Below are positions 14,225 through 22,755 of a stretch of 37,021 bases of DNA, piece after piece (the stretch's first letter is position 1; every line of letters starts with the position of its first letter). The stretch lies in the NCBI GenBank assembly GCA_948560265.1, contig CAOXTD010000003.1, positions 129,137 through 166,157 on the forward strand, written 5' to 3'. The position numbers and the translations under genes were made by a program. The notes beneath the pieces were generated by a model. The model did not search any database. It worked only from the letters and a program-made list of their open reading frames with translations, and was not told the DNA's origin. The DNA comes from an uncultured Clostridia bacterium. GTDB lineage: Bacteria > Bacillota > Clostridia > TANB77 > CAG-508.

Positions 14225-17200
14225 CTACCCAAACAAACTCATTTGGTTGCTTTGGCTCATTCCTTTTAGGCAACCAACTTTGTCTAATAGTTCTATCACT
14301 GACTTTCCTATCTTTGAACGAATTTTCATATCATCAATAGACATGAATTTTCCATCTTTTTTCGCCTCATCAATTCCTTCTGCTGCAACGGTTCCTAATC
14401 CTGGCACACTATTAAGTGGTGGCCTTATTTCTGTGTCTGATTCCATTTTGAATTTTGTTGCATGACTTTCATATAAGTCAATTGGTAAGAAAGTAATTCC
14501 TCTTTCATACATTTCCAATACCAATTCTAGAATTGCATACATATTCTTATCCTTTGTCGTTGCACTGTTTCCTTGTAACTCAATTTCTTTCATTTTGTTT
14601 TTTACTTTCTCTACGCCATAACACATGATATCACTATCAAACTCATCTGCACGAATAGTAAAGTAAGCTGTGTAATATGCTACTGGTTTATGTACTTTAA
14701 ACCATGCTATACGGAAAGCATTTGTTACATATGCTGCTGCATGGGCCTTTGGGAACATGTACTTGATTTTCTTACAAGAGCCAATATACCATTCTGGTAT
14801 GTTGTATTCTCTCATCTCAGCCTCAAATTCCAACCACTTTTCTGGGTCTTTTGAGGCTTTTCCTTTACGTACAAACTCCATAATCTTGAAAGCTTTTTTA
14901 GGTGGTAGACCTTGTTTAATTAAATAAATCATAATATCATCTCTACAACCAATTGCCTCACTTAAAGTTACAATTCCAGAGTTTACCAACTCTTGTCCAT
15001 TATTAAGCCATACGTCTGTACCATGTGAAAGTCCTGATATACTGATTAATTCACCAAAAGTAGTTGGTTTTGTATCTACTAACATTCCTCTTACAAATTT
15101 TGTTCCAAATTCAGGGATACCATAGCTTCCTACCTCTGAATGAATTTGCTCTGGTGTTACTCCTAAGGCTTCTGTTGACCTAAAAATAGACATAGTTTCT
15201 TTATCATCTAGTGGTACTTTCGTTGGGTCAATTCCTGTAATATCAAACAACATTCTAATCATAGTCGGATCATCGTGTCCTAGAATATCTAGTTTTAGTA
15301 AGTTTTGGTCGATAGAGTGATAATCAAAATGTGTTGTTACAATATCAGAGTTCGGGTCATCTGCTGGGTGTTGTACTGGTGTAAATTCATAGATTTCTCT
15401 TCCCTTTGGCACTACAATAATTCCACCTGGATGCTGTCCTGTCGTTCTTTTAATACCTGTACAGCCTTGTGAAACTCTTAATACTTCTGCATTACTAACA
15501 GGAACTCCTCTTTCTTCATAATATTTTTTTACATATCCGAAAGCAGTCTTATCAGCTACTGTACCAACTGTACCTGCTTTAAAAGTAGTCCCCTTTCCAA
15601 AGATAACTTCTGTATATTTATGTGCTTTTGCTTGATATTCTCCTGAGAAGTTTAAGTCGATATCAGGTTCTTTATCTCCGTCAAATCCTAAGAAAGTCTC
15701 GAATGGAATATCCATACCATCTTTGGTTAATTTATGTCCACATTTTGGACAGTCTTTATCTGGTAAGTCAAATCCGTTTTTTACTCCATAATCTGTAAAG
15801 TCTGAGTATTTACAGTTTGGACATCTATAATGTGGTGGAAGTGAATTTACTTCTGTAATACCTGTCATATTCGCTACAAAGGAAGAACCCACTGACCCTC
15901 TGGAACCTACAATATATCCATCTTCATTTGATTTCCATACTAATTTTTGTGCAATAATGTACATTACTGAGAAGCCGTTAGATATAATGGAGTTTAACTC
16001 TTTGTCTAGTCTTGCTTGTACTAATTCTGGTAGTGGGTCACCATATAATTCATGTGCTTTGCTATAAGCGATCTCTTTAATGGTTTCTTCACACCCTTCA
16101 ATATATGGTGGACATTTCTCTGGTGAAATCGGGCTTATTTTTTCACACATATCTGCAATTTTATTAGTATTGGTTACAACTACTTCGTAAGCCTTTTCTT
16201 CTCCTAAATATTCAAATTCCTTTAGCATTTCTTCTGTGGTACGCAAATAAAGTGGTGCTTGCTCATCAGCATCATCATACCCTTGTCCTGCCATTAATAT
16301 TCTACGATAAATTTCATCTTGTGGGTCCATAAAATGCACATCACAAGTAGCTACTACTGGCTTTTGTAGTTTTTCTCCTAAAGCTACTATTTTACGGTTA
16401 ATATCTTGCAATTCTTCTATGTTTGCTACTGTTTCATTACGAACCATAAACATATTGTTGCCAATTGGTTGAATTTCTAAATAGTCGTAATCACTAGCTA
16501 TTTCTTCTAATTCTTCATCTGCTTTTCCTGCAATAATAGCTCTATATAACTCTCCTGCTTCACAGGCACTTCCCATAATTAAGCCTTCTGAATATTTTTT
16601 ATAAACAGATTTTAAAATACGTGGCTTTTTATAAAAATAATCTAAGTGTGAAGTAGATATCAATTTATATAAATTTCTAAGTCCTACATAATCTTTTGCT
16701 AGAATAATGGCATGATAAGTTGGGAGTGATTTATAATCTGTTTTACCACTTAGCTTGTCCATATCATCTAAAGTAATAATTCCTTTTTCCTTTAACATGC
16801 CTAACATGACATTAAATACTTTCACAGTAGTATCTACATCATCTAATGCTCTATGTGCTACTTCTACTTTAATTCCTAAGTTATCCGCAATTAGCCCTAG
16901 CTTATATTTCTTGTACTCTGGAAATAAGGATTTTGCTAAACGCAAAGTATCTAAATAAGTATTTCCTAACTGTAATCCTAATTCTGTACAATTATGTTTC
17001 AAAAAGCCAATATCAAAATCTGCATTGTGTGCCACTAAAACACTATCTCCTACAAATTCTAATACTTTTGGTAATACTTCTTCTATGGTTGGAGCATTTT
17101 TCACCATATCATCTGTAATATTAGTTACTTCTACTACTCTTTGTGGAATTGGTTTTTCAGGATTAACAAAGGTACAAAATTCATCAATTACTTCATGATT

Positions 17201-18676
17201 TTTTACCTTCATAATTCCTATTTCTGTAATCTTTTCTGTTCTAAAAGAAAGACCTGTTGTTTCTAAGTCTAGTACACAATAAGTAGTATCTTCTAAATTT
17301 TGACCTTTTGAAAAAGAAACACAAGATGCTTCATCTGGTGCTAAATAGGCTTCTACACCATAGATTACTTTTAAATCTGGATGGTCTTTTTCTAAGTATT
17401 TATGTGCATCTGGAAATGCTTGTACTACACCATGGTCTGTAATGGCAATGGACTTCATATCCCATTTAACTGCACGTTTTAATAAATCTTTACAAGCAGT
17501 CATCCCGTCCATTTGACTCATTTGTGTATGCATGTGTAATTCCACTCTTTTTACAGGAGCTTCATCTTTTCTAGATTCTTTTTTCAAACCTGTGGACTCA
17601 AGAATGGTGTTAGAAATCACTCCTAATTCTTTTGAAAACGGATCAAACTGTGCAGTTCCGTCTACTTTTACACCTTTTGCTCCTTTTAATCTTTTCATCA
17701 TACTGTCAAACTTATCTGCTTCCACAAAGGCTTTGCAAGTAATGGTGCTTGTGCCGTCATATAAGTCAAACATGACTAAAAACTTACCTGACTTTAACTC
17801 TCTACTACTAGGACTTTCGTCATGTCTCATGATTTCTCCATCTAATAAAACATTTCCACTATCTACGGATAAATCAGCAATTTTTGCTGGGTCACCTCTT
17901 AATTTCATACTTCTTCCATGAATCATTGGAGAAACTTCTTCTGGTTCCTCTGGAGGTGGCATAGCTTCCCAAGGTGCTCCTGCGTCGGCTGATGGCACAC
18001 CATCTGGACTTGCAGGTTGCATTTCTTGTGCTCTTTTTGCTTTTTCTTCTTGTTTTTCTTGAGCTTGCTCTAAAGCTTCTTTTTGTGATAAGAGGATAGC
18101 TTGTTTTTCTAATTCTCTTGCATGCTCTTGATATTGTTCTAGCATTTCTTGTGTAATTTCCTCTTGGAAAACGACTACATAGTTTTTGTGATATAAGTCT
18201 TGTAATTTCTGTGCTAATATTTTGTCAAAATTTCTTGCCTCTAATACATTTTTCCCCTTCATTGCCATGACCACAATAATTCTATTATTTTCAATTTGTA
18301 TGCTACTATTCTTTAGCAATGCTTTGGTAAGAGGATGTTTGTATGCCATGTATTCTACAATATCTTCCCATTGTGTTTGTATTTTGGCATCTATATGATT
18401 TTCGCTTTCTTCTTTTTGTGCTTCTTTACCTTCTTCTATATCCTTTGGCTCTTCTATTTTAATTTCAACATTCTTGAAATTAAAACGTTTTTCTAGGTAT
18501 TTTTCAAAGTCTATTAGGTCTTTGATTAAAATCGAAGAAGTTGCTAGTAGCTTTAGTTCCAATGTATTGGACTTTTTATAAATATTGACACAACCAACTT
18601 TAGCTTCGCTTAATGCGAAGCTATTAAAATCAAAATCTTTAAATACTTCTTTGACTGTTTTTAGCTTTTCTTCCAT
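14225..18676 (-). CDS. polC: DNA polymerase III alpha subunit, PolC type
   Basis: A 1483-residue Gram-positive replicase. Regions in order: a poorly conserved N-terminal domain (1-230) with a Glu/Gln-rich stretch, an OB-fold region, a PHP domain split by the exonuclease (its start VELHMHTQMSQMDG is near residue 377), an inserted DEDDh 3'-5' proofreading exonuclease starting at CVLDLETTG (about 464), a zinc-binding module with HYRCPNC and CPKCGHK (about 950-985), the catalytic palm with PDIDLNFSG (about 1004) and the GQHPGGIIVVP element, then fingers and a C-terminal tail ending SNQMSLFG, which resembles a sliding-clamp-binding motif. PolC carries out processive chromosome replication. Its position downstream of pyrH-frr-uppS-cdsA-rseP is the classic Firmicute order. 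The start follows a GGAG 12-13 bases away, slightly long, with AAGAAG nearer. Confidence 0.98.
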   Translation of the reverse strand: MEEKLKTVKEVFKDFDFNSFALSEAKVGCVNIYKKSNTLELKLLATSSILIKDLIDFEKYLEKRFNFKNVEIKIEEPKDIEEGKEAQKEESENHIDAKIQTQWEDIVEYMAYKHPLTKALLKNSSIQIENNRIIVVMAMKGKNVLEARNFDKILAQKLQDLYHKNYVVVFQEEITQEMLEQYQEHARELEKQAILLSQKEALEQAQEKQEEKAKRAQEMQPASPDGVPSADAGAPWEAMPPPEEPEEVSPMIHGRSMKLRGDPAKIADLSVDSGNVLLDGEIMRHDESPSSRELKSGKFLVMFDLYDGTSTITCKAFVEADKFDSMMKRLKGAKGVKVDGTAQFDPFSKELGVISNTILESTGLKKESRKDEAPVKRVELHMHTQMSQMDGMTACKDLLKRAVKWDMKSIAITDHGVVQAFPDAHKYLEKDHPDLKVIYGVEAYLAPDEASCVSFSKGQNLEDTTYCVLDLETTGLSFRTEKITEIGIMKVKNHEVIDEFCTFVNPEKPIPQRVVEVTNITDDMVKNAPTIEEVLPKVLEFVGDSVLVAHNADFDIGFLKHNCTELGLQLGNTYLDTLRLAKSLFPEYKKYKLGLIADNLGIKVEVAHRALDDVDTTVKVFNVMLGMLKEKGIITLDDMDKLSGKTDYKSLPTYHAIILAKDYVGLRNLYKLISTSHLDYFYKKPRILKSVYKKYSEGLIMGSACEAGELYRAIIAGKADEELEEIASDYDYLEIQPIGNNMFMVRNETVANIEELQDINRKIVALGEKLQKPVVATCDVHFMDPQDEIYRRILMAGQGYDDADEQAPLYLRTTEEMLKEFEYLGEEKAYEVVVTNTNKIADMCEKISPISPEKCPPYIEGCEETIKEIAYSKAHELYGDPLPELVQARLDKELNSIISNGFSVMYIIAQKLVWKSNEDGYIVGSRGSVGSSFVANMTGITEVNSLPPHYRCPNCKYSDFTDYGVKNGFDLPDKDCPKCGHKLTKDGMDIPFETFLGFDGDKEPDIDLNFSGEYQAKAHKYTEVIFGKGTTFKAGTVGTVADKTAFGYVKKYYEERGVPVSNAEVLRVSQGCTGIKRTTGQHPGGIIVVPKGREIYEFTPVQHPADDPNSDIVTTHFDYHSIDQNLLKLDILGHDDPTMIRMLFDITGIDPTKVPLDDKETMSIFRSTEALGVTPEQIHSEVGSYGIPEFGTKFVRGMLVDTKPTTFGELISISGLSHGTDVWLNNGQELVNSGIVTLSEAIGCRDDIMIYLIKQGLPPKKAFKIMEFVRKGKASKDPEKWLEFEAEMREYNIPEWYIGSCKKIKYMFPKAHAAAYVTNAFRIAWFKVHKPVAYYTAYFTIRADEFDSDIMCYGVEKVKNKMKEIELQGNSATTKDKNMYAILELVLEMYERGITFLPIDLYESHATKFKMESDTEIRPPLNSVPGLGTVAAEGIDEAKKDGKFMSIDDMKIRSKIGKSVIELLDKVGCLKGMSQSNQMSLFG
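18601..18623. other. Early-coding hairpin in polC
   Basis: A perfect 9-bp inverted repeat (TAGCTTCGC and GCGAAGCTA, 5-base loop) lies within codons 18-26 of polC, GC-richer than its surroundings. It would form a stable mRNA hairpin just past the ribosome footprint at the start codon. A regulatory role is only a possibility. Confidence 0.4.
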
Positions 18677-18699
18677 TGTACTTCTTTACTCCACTTTCC

Positions 18700-19902
18700 T
18701 TATTCTTCTAATAACCAATCTATTATATTTTTATGAATAATTCCATCTCTTGAAAAGCTTGCTTTATCTAATGAAAGAACATATTTAGGATAATTATCCT
18801 TTATTTCTTCAAATGCTCCAAATTCTCTATTTTGTACTTTATCATTTTCCAATAGATATGTTACTTGAAAATATAACTTTTCATCTGTTTTTGTTGCAAT
18901 AAAGTCTATTTCTCCATTTTTTACTTTTCCTATATAAACATCATATCCTCTTGCTAGCAATTCGTTATATACAACATTTTCAATTGCAAAACTCTTATTT
19001 ATTTCAAAATTATTGTTTTTTATTTGGGCAATTCCTAAGTCTGTCATATAATATTTATTCAAAGTTTTTAAAATTGCCTTCCCATGAATGTCATATCTAT
19101 ATATTTTCTTAATCATCAACGCTTTACATAATGCATCTAAATAGTTATATAAGGTTTCGGTTGATATAGATTTCCCTTCGCTCTTTAAGAAGCTTATAAC
19201 ATTTTCAGCTGAAAATTGTCGCCCCGTAGTATCTACAATATATTGTAATAGCAAGTCAAATAGAACAGTATCCTTTAATCCTAATCTCTCCACTACATCT
19301 CTTAATATAATAGAATCAAATACACTATGAAGATAATCTTTTATATTATTTACATCTGTAAATTGTGTTCTGTTAGGAAGTCCGCCCCATTTCACAAAAT
19401 CCCAAAAGGTATCTTCTGATTTAGCTTCCTTATTAGTAAGTTCTACAAACTCTTTATAGCTTAATGGATAAATATTGAATAACACATATCTTCCTGATAA
19501 AACGGTTGATAATTCATTAGACAACAATTTACTATTAGAACCAGTAATAAAAATACTGATATTATCTATGGATGCTCTTAGCGAATTTACAACATCTTCA
19601 AATTTCTCTACCTTTTGAATTTCATCTAAAAATACATAATACTTTTTATCGTCTATTATTTTTGCTTTTATATATAAATTTAATTTTTTATAATCTTGTA
19701 GCTCTTCAAATTCTATCAGTTCGAAATTTATATATATAATATGACTTTCATCTATTCCTTTTTCTTTTAGTTCTTGCATAATCTGTTTTAATATAACTGA
19801 TTTTCCACATCTTCTTATTCCAACTAATATCTTTACAAGGTCACTCTCATAAAAACCTCTTATTCTTGATAAATACATTTCTCTTTTTAACATTTGCATC
19901 AC
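18700..19902 (-). CDS. AAA-family ATPase with C-terminal DUF4143 domain
   Basis: A 400-residue protein of the AAA_14/DUF4143 family. Walker A is GIRRCGKS (residues 28-35), Walker B is YYVFLDEIQ with Asp93-Glu94, and a sensor-like ITGSNSKLL follows. The C-terminal part contains GEIDFIATK...YFQVTYLL, matching the PD-(D/E)xK nuclease-like DUF4143 core. Family members are common, often horizontally spread, and their role is unknown. The frame opens at a GTG (19902), but an AGGTG six bases before the ATG at 19893 favours a start at MLKREMY. Unlike its neighbours it has its own perfect promoter with an inverted repeat abutting the -35. It interrupts the conserved cluster between rseP and polC, so it is probably an insertion. 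It ends 23 bases before polC, so polC may be read from its promoter. Confidence 0.9.
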   Translation of the reverse strand: MMQMLKREMYLSRIRGFYESDLVKILVGIRRCGKSVILKQIMQELKEKGIDESHIIYINFELIEFEELQDYKKLNLYIKAKIIDDKKYYVFLDEIQKVEKFEDVVNSLRASIDNISIFITGSNSKLLSNELSTVLSGRYVLFNIYPLSYKEFVELTNKEAKSEDTFWDFVKWGGLPNRTQFTDVNNIKDYLHSVFDSIILRDVVERLGLKDTVLFDLLLQYIVDTTGRQFSAENVISFLKSEGKSISTETLYNYLDALCKALMIKKIYRYDIHGKAILKTLNKYYMTDLGIAQIKNNNFEINKSFAIENVVYNELLARGYDVYIGKVKNGEIDFIATKTDEKLYFQVTYLLENDKVQNREFGAFEEIKDNYPKYVLSLDKASFSRDGIIHKNIIDWLLEE

Positions 19903-19910
19903 CTATATTA

Positions 19911-19939
19911 ATTATAATCCTGCATATTAAATTTGTCAA
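19911..19939 (-). promoter_or_regulatory. Perfect sigma-A promoter of the ATPase gene
   Basis: TTGACA (19934-19939), 17 bases, TATAAT (19911-19916) on the minus strand. All 12 positions match consensus, so unless repressed this would be one of the strongest promoters here. It could also drive polC. Confidence 0.9.
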
Positions 19940-19965
19940 CTTATTTCTCGTTTAAGAAATAAGTT
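19938..19965. repeat. Inverted repeat overlapping the ATPase promoter -35
   Basis: A perfect 11-bp inverted repeat (AACTTATTTCT and AGAAATAAGTT, 6-base spacer) overlaps two bases of the -35. There is no T-run, so an operator is more likely than a terminator, though it also lies about 100 bases downstream of the phosphatase stop. Confidence 0.6.
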
Positions 19966-20062
19966 CGTTATATTTGAAATATATTTCTTATTTTAGAAGC
20001 CTTGTTTTTATCTTGCAAACTTCTTCTCTCTGTATTTTTCAATATCTTTTATCCTCTCCTTA

Positions 20063-20605
20063 TCATTCTTTTATTTCATATTCCCAGCCTGGTTGCCAAG
20101 ATTTAGTCTTACGCCAATCTTGCTCAATTGCTTCCTCCCATGTTTTACCTTCTGTAATCACTTGAAAGGCTAATTGAGGAGCTTTATGTGCTACTATTGC
20201 AATATGCTTTCCTTCATAATTCTTTAGTAAATCATTACAAAAAGACTTTATTCTTTCTTCAACATCTAACATACATTCCCCATTTGGAAATCGCTCTTGA
20301 ATATGCTCTTCATAGTTTACTAATCTGGTATCCTTGCCATTCAAATCACCATAATTACATTCTCTTAGCCTACTATCACAAATAATTTGTTTTTCACCCT
20401 CAAAAGTATATTTAGCAGAATCTATTGCTCGTTTCAAATCAGAGCAAAACACTATATCAAATTGCTTCACATCAATTTGTTCTTTTAATATTATACTTTG
20501 TTGAATTCCTTTTTCAGATAATTCGCCTTGTAACCAACCTGTTGATTTATGTTCTATGTTATCTGTTGTTGTTCCATGTACAAAATAAGTAATTTTTACT
20601 GGCAT
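20063..20605 (-). CDS. Histidine phosphatase family protein with variant RHG motif
   Basis: A 180-residue member of the histidine phosphatase (phosphoglycerate-mutase-like) superfamily. The catalytic His10 is kept, but the normally preceding Arg is Val (YFVHGTT instead of RHG). Other landmarks are present: SDLKRA (residues 55-60), LRECNYGDLNG with Glu82, and the second catalytic His140 in VAHKAP. The protein therefore probably keeps phosphatase chemistry, but loss of the arginine that helps bind the phosphate may lower activity or change substrate. It lies 9 bases downstream of rseP on the same strand, an unusual occupant of this conserved cluster. Substrate is unknown. The ATG has an AGGAGG-type ribosome binding site. 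Confidence 0.85.
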   Translation of the reverse strand: MPVKITYFVHGTTTDNIEHKSTGWLQGELSEKGIQQSIILKEQIDVKQFDIVFCSDLKRAIDSAKYTFEGEKQIICDSRLRECNYGDLNGKDTRLVNYEEHIQERFPNGECMLDVEERIKSFCNDLLKNYEGKHIAIVAHKAPQLAFQVITEGKTWEEAIEQDWRKTKSWQPGWEYEIKE

Positions 20606-20614
20606 TTTTTCCTC

Positions 20615-21880
20615 CTAGAAAATTCTAAGTATATCGTTATATGTTACATAAATAGATAAACCAATTAATAGCATAAATCCTAAAGACTGAATTGTCATTT
20701 CTGTTTTTTCTTTTAATGGTTTTCTTCTAATCGCTTCAATTAATAATAAGACTATTTTTCCTCCATCTAATGGTGGGAATGGTAAAAGGTTTGTAAATCC
20801 TAAAGAAATAGATACTAAAGCTAAAATATAGATAAAATCTGCAAATCCATTTGTTTGTGCTACTACTTCTCCAATTCCAACTGGTCCCATCATTTGATCA
20901 ATTGAAACATTACCTGTAAATAATAATTTTAAGTTATCTACAATGGAAAAAGCAAAATCTCCTGTCTCCCACCATGCATAATATAGGTTATTTCCTAAGT
21001 TATTTTCTGCTTTTTGGAGATAAACACCTAAATAATAGTCTGCCTTCACTTCTGGAGTTATTAAAACCTCTTTTGTTTCATTTCCTCTCTCTATAGTAAA
21101 TTTAATTTCTTGTCCTTGTGTTTTATTAATTTCCTCTACTAATTTTTGTGCATTTCCTTTTACATCTACCTCATTAATTTTCAAAATCACATCATTTACT
21201 TCTAGTCCTTGTTCTTTGGCTGGACTTTTAGCCGATATAGCAGCAATTTTGGTACTTGCTCCATTTTCACTAGATATTGCAATTCCTGTATAGTTATATT
21301 TTTCTTCTCCTGGTGCAAAAGTATAGCTTTTTTCTTCTCCATTTCTATCAATAACAACTGCTAATTCTTCTCCATTACATTTCGCTAATACTTCATCTAA
21401 GTCTTTTTTGTAATGTATGGTTTTCCCATTTACTTCTTTAATCTTATCTCCTGCTTGGATTCCTGCTACTTGTGCTTTTGAATCTTCCATTGGGTAATCA
21501 ATAATTGGAGCCACGTTATTTCCCATACTTGCCATTAAGATAAAATATACAATTAAAGCAAAAACAATATTGACTAATCCTCCAGCTGCTACCACTGCAA
21601 TTCTTTTTGGAATACTTGCTTTGCTAAAAGAACCTTCTTCATTAGAACGTTCTTCCTCTCCTACCATACTCACAAAGCCACCAATTGGAATAAGACGTAA
21701 AGCATATTTTGTCTCTTTTCCTTGCTTTCTCCAAATAGTTGGTCCAAAACCTATTGCAAATTCATTTACTTTAATCTTGCACAATTTTGCAACTAAGAAA
21801 TGTCCACCTTCATGAATTAGCACTAAAAAACCTAATATAAAAACTATTTTCAATATCGTTATCAAAATAGAAATCAACAT
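20615..21880 (-). CDS. rseP: Site-2 intramembrane zinc metalloprotease RseP
   Basis: A 421-residue S2P-family protease that cuts membrane-embedded substrates such as anti-sigma factors and remnant signal peptides. The zinc-binding HExxH is His23-Glu-Gly-Gly-His27 in the first membrane helix, and the third ligand is in LPFPPLDGGK near residue 370. Between them lie PDZ-type regions (about 125-205 and 205-285, with PAKEQGLEVNDVILKINEVDV). Gram-positive relatives with this length usually have one or two PDZ domains. It follows cdsA by 9 bases and precedes the phosphatase. In many relatives dxr sits between cdsA and rseP; here it does not. The start has a GAGGAGA ribosome binding site. Confidence 0.95.
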   Translation of the reverse strand: MLISILITILKIVFILGFLVLIHEGGHFLVAKLCKIKVNEFAIGFGPTIWRKQGKETKYALRLIPIGGFVSMVGEEERSNEEGSFSKASIPKRIAVVAAGGLVNIVFALIVYFILMASMGNNVAPIIDYPMEDSKAQVAGIQAGDKIKEVNGKTIHYKKDLDEVLAKCNGEELAVVIDRNGEEKSYTFAPGEEKYNYTGIAISSENGASTKIAAISAKSPAKEQGLEVNDVILKINEVDVKGNAQKLVEEINKTQGQEIKFTIERGNETKEVLITPEVKADYYLGVYLQKAENNLGNNLYYAWWETGDFAFSIVDNLKLLFTGNVSIDQMMGPVGIGEVVAQTNGFADFIYILALVSISLGFTNLLPFPPLDGGKIVLLLIEAIRRKPLKEKTEMTIQSLGFMLLIGLSIYVTYNDILRIF

Positions 21881-21889
21881 TCTTCTCCT

Positions 21890-22588
21890 CTATCTAATTA
21901 ACATTGGTAATAAAAAGTAAGCAAACGGTGCAATAAAAATAATACTATCAATTCGGTCCATCATTCCACCATGCCCTGGTATTAAGTTACTAAAATCTTT
22001 AATCTCTGTATACCTTTTAACTGCAGATGCTGCTAAATCTCCTAACTGTCCACTTAAGCTTAATAAGATTCCTGTTACAACTAATAAAATATAATTCATT
22101 TGAGTATGGAATACAAAATTACATACTAAACCATAAATGACAACTGTAACTACTCCACCTATTGTTCCACCAATACAGCCTTCTATTGTTTTGTTAGGGC
22201 TAATTTCTGTAAAATGATGTTTTCCAAAGTGCCTTCCTATTAGATACGCAAAGATATCTGTTCCCCAAGCGCTAAAGAATACAAACCAAATTAAGATTTT
22301 CCCTTCTTTTAAGTCTTCTCGAATAACTGGAATAAATAGTAGAAAAACAACTACATAAAAAATTCCAAAAAAAGTAATTGCAATATCCTGAATCGTTGTT
22401 TTTCCATTAGTTGCAATGACATAAGCAAATAGCACAAGCATTGCCATTGGTAACAATATTCCAATTGTTTTTAAAACCATAGTCATAGGCACAATATGAA
22501 TAATACAAATAAGAGCTGCTGCTAAGTATCCTAACCATTCAATTGGCTTTGCCTTTCCGACTGGTACGAAATGCTTTATAGAATTCAT
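21890..22588 (-). CDS. cdsA: Phosphatidate cytidylyltransferase CdsA, main part after a frame break
   Basis: This 232-residue frame carries the membrane core and the CdsA signature near its end (GHGGMMDRIDS), including the catalytic Asp residues. CdsA makes CDP-diacylglycerol from phosphatidic acid and CTP, the precursor used by PgsA, which is also encoded in this window. The frame's first ATG (22588) has no ribosome binding site, and an in-frame stop lies three codons upstream. The natural N-terminus (about 50 residues) is found in the next frame at 22539-22709. The first residues of this frame (NSIKHFVPVG) look like the out-of-frame reading of the true sequence, and homology resumes at about GKAKPIEWLGYL. 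The gene is thus split by one frame change. It sits between uppS and rseP, its usual place. Confidence 0.85.
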   Translation of the reverse strand: MNSIKHFVPVGKAKPIEWLGYLAAALICIIHIVPMTMVLKTIGILLPMAMLVLFAYVIATNGKTTIQDIAITFFGIFYVVVFLLFIPVIREDLKEGKILIWFVFFSAWGTDIFAYLIGRHFGKHHFTEISPNKTIEGCIGGTIGGVVTVVIYGLVCNFVFHTQMNYILLVVTGILLSLSGQLGDLAASAVKRYTEIKDFSNLIPGHGGMMDRIDSIIFIAPFAYFLLPMLIR

Positions 22589-22709
22589 GTATGCTCATGA
22601 TAGCTACTATTGAAACCGCAATATCCACTATGTATTGGTTTCCCAATATGAGAATCACTGCTACAATTGGAAATAAAACCATTCCCGATATAAATCTTTT
22701 TACATTCAT
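22539..22709 (-). CDS. cdsA: CdsA N-terminal fragment in the shifted frame
   Basis: A 56-codon frame from ATG 22709 to TGA 22541-22539. It reads MNVKRFISGMVLFPIVAVIL and then a second hydrophobic stretch ending in SIHEFYKAF, which is the expected start of a Firmicute CdsA (K-R-x-I-S-G then two membrane helices, then the EF-x-x-AF turn). An AAGGAAGGAAT ribosome binding site precedes it. It lies 46 bases after uppS. A single +1 shift (or one-base deletion) between 22594 and 22542 would join it to the 232-residue main frame and give a protein of about 270 residues, the usual CdsA length. Confidence 0.8.
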   Translation of the reverse strand: MNVKRFISGMVLFPIVAVILILGNQYIVDIAVSIVAIMSIHEFYKAFRTSRKGKAN

Positions 22710-22755
22710 ATTTTTTCGTAATTCCTTCCTTTGCCTTTTACTTTATCCATTTCTT

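Noticed and set aside
22541..22588. ATG 22588 as the true CdsA start
   Set aside because: There is no ribosome binding site, and the first 8-10 residues do not look like CdsA, whereas the missing N-terminus is found in the neighbouring frame.
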